A stretch of 26,069 bases of DNA. It comes from F23-B02 sp963620985 (GTDB taxonomy: Bacteria; Bacillota; Clostridia; Oscillospirales; Oscillospiraceae). A model generated the notes under the pieces. The model was not told the origin of the DNA and made no database searches. It saw only the letters and a program-made list of their open reading frames with translations. Shown here in pieces: positions 1 through 7,174 of this stretch. The first letter of the stretch is position 1; every line of letters starts with the position of its first letter. The translations under genes and the position numbers were made by a program. The DNA is taken from assembly GCA_963620985.1 (NCBI GenBank), contig CAVFCI010000026.1:1-26069 (forward strand), given 5' to 3'.

Positions 1-79
1 CTATAATCCAACTCGAGGCGGGTCTTGCCCCCTCGAGCTCCCCCGCTGCGCGGATTTCTTTACGCAGCAGCATAGGTTT

Positions 80-121
80 TTGACAGTCTGTAATTGCGAT
101 ATAATAGCTTATATCGCAATT
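80..121 (+). promoter_or_regulatory. Putative promoter with palindromic -10 region before the YitT-family gene
   Basis: TTGACA lies at 80-85 and TATAAT at 100-105. The 14-bp spacer is short, so the pairing is uncertain. The TATAAT starts inside the left arm of a perfect 12-bp inverted repeat (92-103 and 110-121, loop 104-109). The palindrome could be an operator covering the -10, or a weak AT-rich terminator of an upstream transcript, because it is followed by a short T run. The rest of 1-79 holds two small hairpins, CTCGAGG/CCTCGAG around 12-36 and GCTGCG/CGCAGC at 45-68, and no gene that I can see. Confidence 0.4.
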
Positions 122-153
122 TTTATATTACATAACATCAGGAAGGTGAAAGA

Positions 154-1026
154 ATGAAGCGCTTTTTCAAAGAGCAGCTTTTCCCAATTATCATGATAAT
201 CATCGGAGCGGGCTGCGCCGCGTTCTCGATCGAGTGCTTTCTCATCCCGAACACGATACTCGACGGCGGCGTGACGGGCGTGAGCATGATGATAAACTAC
301 CTGTCCGGCATCAGCCTGAGCATACTGGTCGTCATCATAAACATCCCGTTTTTCTTCGTCGGCTACAAGGCGCTGGGCAAGCGCTTTCTTTTACGCGCTG
401 TCATAGCGATGGCCGCGTTTTCCGGCTTTCTGGAGCTGTGCAAGCTCATACCCTCGGTCACGAGCTCGGAGCTGCTGGCGGTCGTGTTCGGCGGAGTGCT
501 GCTGGGCATAGGTGTCGGCACGGTGCTTCGTCACGGCGGCTGCCTCGACGGTACGGAGATCGCGGCAATGCTGCTGTCGAAAAACGTCAGCGCCTCGACG
601 GGTCAGATCATATTCATGATAAACATCTTTATCTACATAACCGCCGGTGTGCTCTTCGGCTGGGACAGGGCGATGCTCTCACTGCTGACCTACTTCATCA
701 CCTTTAAGCTCATCGACATCGTGCAGGAGGGCATGGAGCAGGCAAAGGCCGCGATGATAATAACCGACCACGCGCAGGTCATTGCCGACAGCATATATCA
801 GCAGCTCGGGCGCACATGCACCTTCATCTCCGCCGAGGGGCTTGTCTCGGGCAGCACGAAGACCGTTTTGTACTGCGTGATCACCCGTGTTGAGGTAAAC
901 CAGCTCAAGCGCATAATAAACGAGGCCGATGTGAGCGCCTTCGTCACCATATCGGAGGTCTCGGAGATCATAGGAAATCACATCAAAAACAGCGGTGCTA
1001 TTGACGAAAAGGCGCAGAAACAGTAA
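154..1026 (+). CDS. YitT family membrane protein (DUF161 plus DUF2179)
   Basis: This 290-residue integral membrane protein matches the YitT family. About five hydrophobic segments occupy residues 10-190. The conserved PNTILDGGVTG stretch is at 32-42 and RHGGCLDGTEIA at 126-137. The C-terminal soluble DUF2179 domain (about 198-275) contains AMIITDHAQ and the FVTISEVSEI end typical of the family. The usual length is about 280-290, so the gene looks complete. The ATG at 154 is preceded by AGGAAGGTG at 140-148. YitT proteins are common in Firmicutes and their biochemical role is not established; transport or export has been proposed. The dCMP deaminase gene follows 33 bases downstream on the same strand and may be co-transcribed. 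Confidence 0.9.
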   Translation: MKRFFKEQLFPIIMIIIGAGCAAFSIECFLIPNTILDGGVTGVSMMINYLSGISLSILVVIINIPFFFVGYKALGKRFLLRAVIAMAAFSGFLELCKLIPSVTSSELLAVVFGGVLLGIGVGTVLRHGGCLDGTEIAAMLLSKNVSASTGQIIFMINIFIYITAGVLFGWDRAMLSLLTYFITFKLIDIVQEGMEQAKAAMIITDHAQVIADSIYQQLGRTCTFISAEGLVSGSTKTVLYCVITRVEVNQLKRIINEADVSAFVTISEVSEIIGNHIKNSGAIDEKAQKQ

Positions 1027-1059
1027 AATAAGAAAAAATTGCTTTCGGAGGCTGAACTC

Positions 1060-1542
1060 ATGGATAAGCGCACAAGCAAGGAAAACTATTACCTCGACAT
1101 CGCCGACGCGGTTTTGCAGCGCTCGACCTGTCTCAGACGCATGTACGGCGCGATAATCGTGCGCAACGACGAGATCATTTCCACCGGCTATAACGGTGCG
1201 CCGCGCGGCAGGATAAACTGCACCGACGCGGGCCGCTGCACGAGAGTGGAGATGAAGATACCCTCCGGCGAGCGCTATGAGCTGTGCCGCAGCGTCCATG
1301 CCGAGGCAAACGCCATAATCTCCGCCTCACGGCGCGATATGCTCGGCGCAACGCTCTACCTCGTTGGCCGCGACGCGCAGACGCATGAGCTCCTGACAAA
1401 CGCGACAAGCTGCTCAATGTGCCGCCGCCAGATCATAAACGCCGGTATCGTGCGCGTCATCATCCGCACCGGTAAGGATACCTTCAGCACCGTCGATGTT
1501 GAGGACTGGGTCAAAAACGACGATCTTTTACTGGCGCTTTGA
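1060..1542 (+). CDS. dCMP/cytidine deaminase family protein (ComEB-like)
   Basis: This is a zinc-dependent deaminase of 160 residues. The zinc and proton-shuttle motif HAEAN is at residues 80-84 (His80, Glu82). The second zinc motif is SCSMC at 117-121 (Cys118, Cys121), followed by RRQIINAGI, the usual context. The Pro that normally precedes the first Cys (PCxxC) is Ser here. The STGYNGAPRG segment at 41-50 is the substrate-loop signature of dCMP deaminases. The likely reaction is dCMP to dUMP, feeding thymidylate synthesis; a ComEB-type role is also possible. A TTG at 1039 is in frame, but the ATG at 1060 has CGGAGG at 1046-1051 with good spacing. The last codons and the stop lie inside a repeat that recurs inverted downstream, so the original C-terminus may have been replaced. 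Confidence 0.88.
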   Translation: MDKRTSKENYYLDIADAVLQRSTCLRRMYGAIIVRNDEIISTGYNGAPRGRINCTDAGRCTRVEMKIPSGERYELCRSVHAEANAIISASRRDMLGATLYLVGRDAQTHELLTNATSCSMCRRQIINAGIVRVIIRTGKDTFSTVDVEDWVKNDDLLLAL

Positions 1543-2006
1543 CGCAGCTACGGATACGGTGATTGCGGTGTCCCGACCGGAGAGTGCCGATGAAACAAAA
1601 ACTCTGCCGCGTAACGCAAGCGCGGAGTAATGTTTGTTGCAGCATCTCAAATACTGCGGCGCACCAAGCCTTCCCCTCGTAGTAAGGGGAAGGCTTGGTG
1701 CGCCGATTTCGGTGCTGACCAAAACTTGCACTGCACTCGCGTTACGCGAAACGTTGTAGTTTACACCAGTATCTCCGGTCGGGACACCGCAATATGCGTA
1801 TCCGTAGGTGCGCTAAAGCGCCTCCAAAAAACGTATCCGTGACTGCGTCAATGCGCCTCTGAAAAAGAGCGAAACGTTACGGTTTATTCCATTGTCTCGA
1901 TACCGTGCTGCCGCAATAAGCGTATCCGTAGCTGCGTCAAAGCGCCAGTGAAAAAACGACACCGTGACACAGCAATCACCGTATAGGTAGGTGAGTAAAA
2001 GCGCCT
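1533..2006. repeat. Nested inverted and direct repeat block (MITE-like)
   Basis: No gene is seen here. A 51-base arm at 1533-1583 pairs with its inverted copy at 1772-1822 (45 of 51 positions match by eye). Inside these, GCGTAACGC near 1609-1618 pairs with GCGTTACGC near 1738-1747. At the centre is a perfect 21-bp hairpin (1657-1705). The right arm is repeated in direct orientation as a close but diverged copy at about 1870-1946, a partial copy at about 1830-1853, and a degenerate copy at about 1959-2006. The units end in AAAGCGCC or close variants. The block starts inside the deaminase coding end and stops exactly at the stop codon of the convergent lipoprotein gene. It resembles a miniature inverted-repeat element with partial duplications. 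No transposase is encoded. Confidence 0.75.
1657..1705. repeat. Perfect 21-bp inverted repeat hairpin
   Basis: The left arm 1657-1677 and right arm 1685-1705 are exact reverse complements around a 7-base loop (CGTAGTA). The arm contains AAGCCTTCCCCT. There is no T run on either side, so it is not a typical intrinsic terminator, although it lies between convergent genes. It forms the centre of the larger inverted-repeat block. Confidence 0.85.
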
Positions 2007-3566
2007 TTAAATAGCTTCGGATTTGTAGACAAAGACGACGGTGGAGGTCATTTTATCGCTGCGCTGGGTGAAGATATCGTAGCTGCTGCCGAAGTCGAGC
2101 CAGGCCTGCATGCGCTCGGTGAGCGCCTGCTGCTGCGCCTGAGTGAGCGTTTCGATGCTCACGCTGTTTTCAAGCTTCTGCGTGAAGGCGATTATCTTGT
2201 TTATGCTCTCGCTGCCGAGCAGGCCGGTCATGCGTTCGAGCATTTCCTGACTTGCGTGCATGACGTTTACGAGGCTTTGCAGCTCGCTTATGATCGTCGG
2301 CAGGTTATCCAACGACTGCTGCACCTCGGGCGAGGACAGGTCACGGTTGAGATTTTCAAAGGTCGGAGCAAGCTCAAGGTAATCCCGTGTGAACTGAGCG
2401 AGCGCACCGATGTTGGTGTTGAGCTTGCCGATGAGCTCCAGAAGCTCGGACAGATGCGTGAACTGCGCAAGCGTTTGCAGGCGGCTGGTGTCGATGCGCT
2501 GCATATCCGCCAGCAGCTGTTCGAGCTTTGCGAGGTTGCCCTCGGTGACGTATTTGTTGAGAACGTCGATGAGCGCCTTGTTTTCCTTGTAGAGCTTCGC
2601 TGCGCGTCCCACGGAGTTTATAAGCTGTTCTATCTGCTGTGCGTCGCCGTAGAGCATCTGCACCATGTCGGCAAGGTCGAGCGAGCTGAACGCGCCCATG
2701 AGCTCCTGAATATCGCTGAGCATGGTCTTTACGCTCTCCGTGCCGACCTTGATGTCGTCAGGGCCGAGCGAGGATATCGAGGAAAACGGCACGGCGACGA
2801 ACATCATGTTGCCGAGCGAAAAATCACTGGCCTTGGCGTTGACGGTGTACTCGCTGCCGCCGAGCGCCGTTCCGAAGTTAAGGCCGAGCTTGTCAATGCC
2901 GAGGCTGTCGTTCATGCCCGGCACTCCGGCGAAGAACACGAGCTGCCGCGAGCCGTCGCCGAGCACGACACCGTTCGGAGCCGTGACCTCGCTGAAGCTC
3001 TCGTCCGGCAGTATCATGCCGCAGATAAACAGCATGGGGCAGGAGATCTCATACTCGCCTACGGTCTTTTTGAGCGTGTTCTCGGCCTTTATCGTTATCG
3101 TCACATCGCCGCTTTTTCCGGCCAGAGCCGCGCCCTTTACAGGCTTTCCGTCGAGCGTGTAGCTGACGGATATCTTCATGGGCGGCGTTTTGTCGCTGCT
3201 GCCGGAGTAATAAAGATCGGTCGAGTCCATGTCCCAGTAGAGCTTATCGCTCTCGCGCACGGGCTCAAGGAAGGTCTTTACGTCCTTGATATCGGAAAGG
3301 TCGCTCCTGTCCTCGACGCGCACCTGCGGCATATCGGTGTGCAGCCTGTCGGTGACGCTGAGCTTTTTCACCTCGCCGTCGGGGGATATGTTTATATAAA
3401 CCGTCTCCTCCTTGTTCACGGCATTGTCCGTGAGCTCGTACTCGGGGTGTTTTGTCGGCTCGGGCGTGCTCTCAGTCTCACCGGTGTCTTTGCTTCCGCA
3501 GCCGGACAGCAGCGTTAAGCTCATGCTCAGCGCCAGCAGCAGGGCAATGTATCGTTTAGCTTTCAT
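2007..3566 (-). CDS. Large lipoprotein paired with the MMPL permease
   Basis: The N-terminus has a lysine-rich start, a hydrophobic core (residues 7-20) and a lipobox LSGC at 20-23, so the mature protein should be lipid-anchored at Cys23 outside the membrane. Acidic and Thr-rich residues follow as a linker. About residues 40-270 look like a globular beta-rich domain. About 280-480 are helical with heptad-like hydrophobics (SLDLADMVQML, ELLELIGKLNTNIGAL), suggesting a long coiled-coil or helical bundle. The ATG at 3566 lies within the end of the permease gene; the permease stop is at 3556-3558 and the GGAGG about eight bases upstream is inside that coding region, so translation is coupled. Lipoproteins of this type often follow MMPL permeases in Firmicutes. 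A role as a periplasm-like adaptor or wall-side partner is inference. I do not recognise a named family. Confidence 0.8.
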   Translation of the reverse strand: MKAKRYIALLLALSMSLTLLSGCGSKDTGETESTPEPTKHPEYELTDNAVNKEETVYINISPDGEVKKLSVTDRLHTDMPQVRVEDRSDLSDIKDVKTFLEPVRESDKLYWDMDSTDLYYSGSSDKTPPMKISVSYTLDGKPVKGAALAGKSGDVTITIKAENTLKKTVGEYEISCPMLFICGMILPDESFSEVTAPNGVVLGDGSRQLVFFAGVPGMNDSLGIDKLGLNFGTALGGSEYTVNAKASDFSLGNMMFVAVPFSSISSLGPDDIKVGTESVKTMLSDIQELMGAFSSLDLADMVQMLYGDAQQIEQLINSVGRAAKLYKENKALIDVLNKYVTEGNLAKLEQLLADMQRIDTSRLQTLAQFTHLSELLELIGKLNTNIGALAQFTRDYLELAPTFENLNRDLSSPEVQQSLDNLPTIISELQSLVNVMHASQEMLERMTGLLGSESINKIIAFTQKLENSVSIETLTQAQQQALTERMQAWLDFGSSYDIFTQRSDKMTSTVVFVYKSEAI

Positions 3567-5631
3567 GTTTTAACCTCCAGCTTGGGGTCGTTTTGGAAAT
3601 GAAGCTCTCGCACACGCACAGTACGGGCGAAAGCAGAACAATGATCACGATCTCGCTTATTATCGCGCCGCGAGCAAGCAGGGCGCACATGCCGCGCACG
3701 ATGTAGATATCGCACACGAGATACACGCCGAAGGTCGCGGCAAAGAACACGCCTGCGCTCTGGAATATCGACTGCTGCGCCGCGGCGACGGCTCTGAGCA
3801 TCGCCTCGTCACGCGGAAGCCTTTGCAGCTCCTCGCGGAAGCGCGTCGTAAGCAGTATCGCATAGTCAACCGTCGCACCGAGCTGCACGCAGTTTATGAC
3901 GGTGGGATCGACAAACGAGGCCTCCGTGCCCATGATAACGCTTATCGAGAGGTTTATCCAGATGGCAAGCTCAATGGACAAAACCAGTATCACCGGCAGC
4001 GTGGGGGACCTGAAGCATATTGCGATGAGTATGAATATCGCCGCGATCGACAGCACGGAGGTCACGGCAAAGTCAACATCCGTCGTGTCGATAAGCCCCT
4101 GAGTTATCGCGCCTTCGCCGGTTATGTAGGCGTTCGGATCGTAGGCTTTTACGATGCTGTCCATCTCCTTGAGCTGAGCTGTCAGCTCGTCGGTCGCAGC
4201 GCCGTACTCGGAGTTTATCATCATAAGCTGCTTGCCGTCCTGCTTGCACAGGCTCATTATCTCGTCGGGAATGATATCGTCGGGTATAGCCGCGCCGACG
4301 ACGGAGTTATACGCCAGAAGCGAGGACACGCCGTCAAGCTCCTGCAATTTCCGCTCCATTTCGATGAGCTTATCCGCCGGCAGGCTGTCGTCAACGATGA
4401 CAAACTGCGTGCAGGCCATGCCGAAGTCGGTCTTGAGCTTGCTCAGCCCCTCCATCGAGGTCAGGTACGAGGGCAGCGCCTTGTCCATGCTGTAGTACAT
4501 TTCAATGTCCTTCTGGATGAAATACGCCGGCGCAAGCAGCGCAAGAAACAGCAGCGCAAAGGCCTTCTTGTGCTTCAGGGTAAATTTGTTCAGCCGCGTA
4601 AAATTCGGCACAAAGCTGCGGTGGCGGTATTTTATTATCTGCCTTTCAAACAGCAGCACGACCGACGGCAGAACTAATATGACCGTCAGTATGCCGAGGA
4701 CAACGCCCTTTGCCATGACAAAGCCGATATCAAAGCCGAGCCCGAGCTTCATAAAGCACAGCGCAAGGAAGCCGAACACCGTCGTCAGCGAGCTGCCCAT
4801 GAGCGCCGTCATGGACACCGTGACGGCCTCGGCCATCGCCTCCTCGCGCGTATCAAAGCGCTGCTTTTCCTCGGCGTAGCGGTCAATGAGGAAAATGGAA
4901 TAGTCCATCGTAACGCCAAGCTGCAATACCGCCGCCACGCACTGGGTGATAAACGATATCTGCCCGAGGAAGATGTTCGTGCCCATGTTGTATATGACGG
5001 CAAGGCCGAGCGAAAACAGGACGATCAGCGGCTGGAACCACGACTCCATGAGCACGCTCATGACCGCGAGCGCAAGCACCACCGCGACGGCGATATACAG
5101 CGGAGCCTGCGTTTCGGCGATCTCCCGCGTATCGTCAACGACGACCGAGAGCCCGCTCAGGAACTGATCCTTACCCAGCAGCGTTTTTATCTGCGCAATG
5201 GCCTTTAGCTGACTGTCGGCAGAGTCTCCGGCATCGTAGCGCACGAGCATCATCGTCTGACTGCCGTCGGCACTGTAAAATATATTCTTCAGCATGTCCG
5301 GCAGGATGTCGGCGGGTATGCCGATATCGGCAAGGGTATCGACCCATATGACCGAGGACACGCCGTCAACCGTAAGTATTTCGTTTTTGAGCGCCAAGGT
5401 CTGCTTTGGCTGCATGTTTTCCGTTATGACGATGGAAATTCCGGCGGTGTTGAAGGTCTTGTCGAGCACCTGCTCGCCCTGCACGGATTCGAGCTCATCG
5501 GGAAGATAGGAGAGTATGTCGTAGTTGACCTTCGTTCCGATAAAGCCCAGAAACGCGGGAATGAGCAGCAGCAGCGCCGCAAGGAGCACCGTTTTGGGAT
5601 GCTTCGCCTCCCATAGCGCGATCTTTCTCAA
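3556..5631 (-). CDS. MMPL/RND family permease
   Basis: This 691-residue protein has the duplicated RND layout. TM1 is at about 13-33, followed by an extracytoplasmic loop. A five-helix bundle at about 176-330 carries LGVTMDY at 238-244. A second TM is at about 356-373 with its loop, and the second bundle at about 519-680 carries LGATVDY at 584-590. The paired GxxxDY motifs provide the proton-relay aspartates of MMPL and SecDF-like proteins. It starts with NYDILSYLPDE (36-46) after TM1, typical of MMPL proteins. It should use proton-motive force to move lipids or hydrophobic compounds; the substrate is unknown. The start is a TTG at 5631 with GAGGT just upstream, and no better ATG is near. It overlaps the downstream lipoprotein gene by 11 bases, so the two are one operon. 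Confidence 0.9.
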   Translation of the reverse strand: MRKIALWEAKHPKTVLLAALLLLIPAFLGFIGTKVNYDILSYLPDELESVQGEQVLDKTFNTAGISIVITENMQPKQTLALKNEILTVDGVSSVIWVDTLADIGIPADILPDMLKNIFYSADGSQTMMLVRYDAGDSADSQLKAIAQIKTLLGKDQFLSGLSVVVDDTREIAETQAPLYIAVAVVLALAVMSVLMESWFQPLIVLFSLGLAVIYNMGTNIFLGQISFITQCVAAVLQLGVTMDYSIFLIDRYAEEKQRFDTREEAMAEAVTVSMTALMGSSLTTVFGFLALCFMKLGLGFDIGFVMAKGVVLGILTVILVLPSVVLLFERQIIKYRHRSFVPNFTRLNKFTLKHKKAFALLFLALLAPAYFIQKDIEMYYSMDKALPSYLTSMEGLSKLKTDFGMACTQFVIVDDSLPADKLIEMERKLQELDGVSSLLAYNSVVGAAIPDDIIPDEIMSLCKQDGKQLMMINSEYGAATDELTAQLKEMDSIVKAYDPNAYITGEGAITQGLIDTTDVDFAVTSVLSIAAIFILIAICFRSPTLPVILVLSIELAIWINLSISVIMGTEASFVDPTVINCVQLGATVDYAILLTTRFREELQRLPRDEAMLRAVAAAQQSIFQSAGVFFAATFGVYLVCDIYIVRGMCALLARGAIISEIVIIVLLSPVLCVCESFISKTTPSWRLKHES

Positions 5632-5663
5632 GCTGTTACCTCACATCAATGTTAATTATGTCA

Positions 5664-5692
5664 ACGATATCACAAATCGCCGCATTTTTCAA
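5664..5692 (-). promoter_or_regulatory. Putative promoter for the MMPL-lipoprotein operon
   Basis: On the minus strand TTGAAA (5692-5687) and TATCGT (5669-5664) are separated by 17 bases, about 33 bases before the TTG start at 5631. The -35 matches five of six bases and the -10 four of six. A TTGACA just downstream has no suitable -10. Confidence 0.4.
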
Positions 5693-5715
5693 GCGTTGGA
5701 GGGCTTCTTTTGCTC

Positions 5716-5744
5716 TTGCTTAATTTTCTTATTGTTGGTATACT
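5716..5744 (+). promoter_or_regulatory. Putative promoter for the FHA-domain gene
   Basis: TTGCTT (5716-5721) and TATACT (5739-5744) are separated by 17 bases and lie 30 bases before the ATG at 5775. It diverges from the MMPL promoter in a 143-base intergenic region that holds no other gene. Confidence 0.5.
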
Positions 5745-5774
5745 GGATGCACCGGATGCAATGGAGGTGCGGTC

Positions 5775-6110
5775 ATGGCAGGGGATAAATTCAAGGAACT
5801 TTTTGATTTTATAAACAATTTCGGAGATTCAACGCTCAACGCCTCGGTGCATGAGCCCGCGAGCGGCAAGACCGAATGGATATTCGGGCGCAGCGAGGAC
5901 TGCGACTTTGTCTACTCCGCGCCCAAGGCCTCGCGGCGGCATTTTGCCATCGAGCTGCACGACGGGCACTATTATATACAGGATCTCGGCTCGACGAACG
6001 GGACGTATGTAAACGGCAAGCGCATCGACCGCAAGGAGCGCATCTTCTCCGGCGACGTGATAACCATGGGCGGAGTGGATATAGTATTTTCAAAAGACAT
6101 GCTGTTTTGA
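5775..6110 (+). CDS. FHA (forkhead-associated) domain protein
   Basis: This small cytoplasmic protein of 111 residues is almost entirely one FHA domain. The diagnostic motifs are FGRS at 37-40, SRRHF at 53-57 and LGSTNGTYVNGKRI at 71-84. FHA domains bind phosphothreonine peptides, so it probably reads the output of a Ser/Thr kinase such as a PASTA kinase. No kinase or phosphatase is encoded in this window. The first 30 residues are polar and carry no recognisable domain. The ATG at 5775 follows GGAGGTG at 5763-5769. It stands alone between the divergent MMPL operon and a bidirectional terminator, so its partner cannot be named from context. Confidence 0.9.
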   Translation: MAGDKFKELFDFINNFGDSTLNASVHEPASGKTEWIFGRSEDCDFVYSAPKASRRHFAIELHDGHYYIQDLGSTNGTYVNGKRIDRKERIFSGDVITMGGVDIVFSKDMLF

Positions 6111-6140
6111 AAGAAATAAAGAAATAAAAAGAAATAATTA

Positions 6141-6176
6141 AAAGGAAGACCCATTCGTTTGGATGGGTCTTCCTTT
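6141..6176. terminator. Bidirectional intrinsic terminator
   Basis: The 14-bp perfect stem AAAGGAAGACCCAT (6141-6154) pairs with 6163-6176 around an 8-base loop, with a T run on the plus strand and A-rich sequence on the other side. It lies between the convergent FHA gene and anti-sigma gene and probably serves both. Confidence 0.85.
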
Positions 6177-6193
6177 TTGCACGCTGCCATGTA

Positions 6194-7174
6194 TCAGTCG
6201 TTTTTCAGGAAAAAGCGCACGAGGATGATGCCGACGGCGGCGGCGATAGCCATGAAAACATAGACCATGCCGGTCTCGGCGGTACCGACTCCGCCCGTCC
6301 AGCTCTGATCGGCGCTCTCATCGGTGTACTGCGAGGTCACGTCGTTTCCGTCCTCGTCCATAAGCTTTACCGAGCGCAGGGAAAACGGCGCGGACGTATC
6401 GAGCCCGTCATACTCCACTCCAAGCTTTTCGCAGAGCTCGCTGAAGCTGTAGAGCTTCAGAAAGTCGGGACTGTCGATATCCACGGTCATGGAAGCGGCC
6501 TTTATGAAGCCGTCGTAATAAACGTGGAAGCTCAGCTCCGCCGAGTATATACCGCGGCAGTTGTAGGCTGCGAGCTCATAGGTTTTGCTCTCCGTATCGT
6601 TTATGCCGGTCACACCGGCGGTTTTGCCTGACGGGGCTACTATTGCGTCAAGCGGCCTGTAGCGCCCGTTTATGCCGCGCTCGAGCGTGACGAAGCCGTG
6701 GATATTATCCTCGGTGTCGGCGGTGTAGAAAAGATACAGACTGTCGCCTTGCTCTGCCCAGGCATGCACGGTCAGCGGCGTGCCCGTCTCGAGCCTGGGC
6801 GGCTCCTCGCCGGAATAGGGCGCGGGCATATCCTGTGTGACAAAGTTCTCGACGGCGGCCAGCCGTCCGGCCTCGGTGTTCTGATACTTAAATTCCGACG
6901 AGTACAGCAGGCACATTACGGCGACCGTGACCAGCGCCGCCAGAAGCGCGGAGACAAGCTGCCGCAGCCTGTATCTGCGCAGAAAGCCGAGCTTCGGCGC
7001 GGGCGCGTGGCCGATGTCCGGCTGTGTGCGCATTTTCGCCTCGATCCTGCTGCACTCGGGGCAGGAGGCAAGATGCTCCCGCACAAGCTGACCTGTTTCG
7101 CTTTCCGTCAGCTCCTCAACGTAGGACGGCAGCAGATCGCGCACGACGCAGCACGATAATTTTTGTTCACCCAT
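6194..7174 (-). CDS. Zinc-finger membrane anti-sigma factor
   Basis: This 326-residue protein begins with a ZAS/zf-HC2 domain. Cys8, Cys9, RDLLPSYVEEL and His34-x3-Cys38-x2-Cys41 are the usual zinc ligands and sigma-binding region. A transmembrane helix lies at about 73-91. A long, mostly extracytoplasmic region (about 92-297) follows with no family I recognise, then a second hydrophobic helix about 300-320 before RFFLKND. The protein should hold the sigma factor encoded just upstream at the membrane and release it on an envelope signal. The GTG at 7183 is also in frame, but GGAGG at 7184-7188 is correctly spaced for the ATG at 7174. That ATG overlaps the sigma stop codon (ATGGGTGA), indicating translational coupling. 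The C-terminal second membrane anchor is less usual for simple anti-sigma factors. Confidence 0.87.
   Translation of the reverse strand: MGEQKLSCCVVRDLLPSYVEELTESETGQLVREHLASCPECSRIEAKMRTQPDIGHAPAPKLGFLRRYRLRQLVSALLAALVTVAVMCLLYSSEFKYQNTEAGRLAAVENFVTQDMPAPYSGEEPPRLETGTPLTVHAWAEQGDSLYLFYTADTEDNIHGFVTLERGINGRYRPLDAIVAPSGKTAGVTGINDTESKTYELAAYNCRGIYSAELSFHVYYDGFIKAASMTVDIDSPDFLKLYSFSELCEKLGVEYDGLDTSAPFSLRSVKLMDEDGNDVTSQYTDESADQSWTGGVGTAETGMVYVFMAIAAAVGIILVRFFLKND

Noticed and set aside
1630..1842. Small open frame of 70 codons inside the repeat block
   Set aside because: It runs through the hairpin and repeat arms, has no ribosome site, and its codons simply follow the inverted repeats.
1533..2006. 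CRISPR array
   Set aside because: Repeats differ in length, orientation and spacing, are imperfect, and have no uniform spacers or cas genes nearby.
2256..3518. Long open frame of 420 codons on the plus strand
   Set aside because: It is antisense to the lipoprotein gene, has no family resemblance or ribosome site, and arises from GC-rich codon structure.
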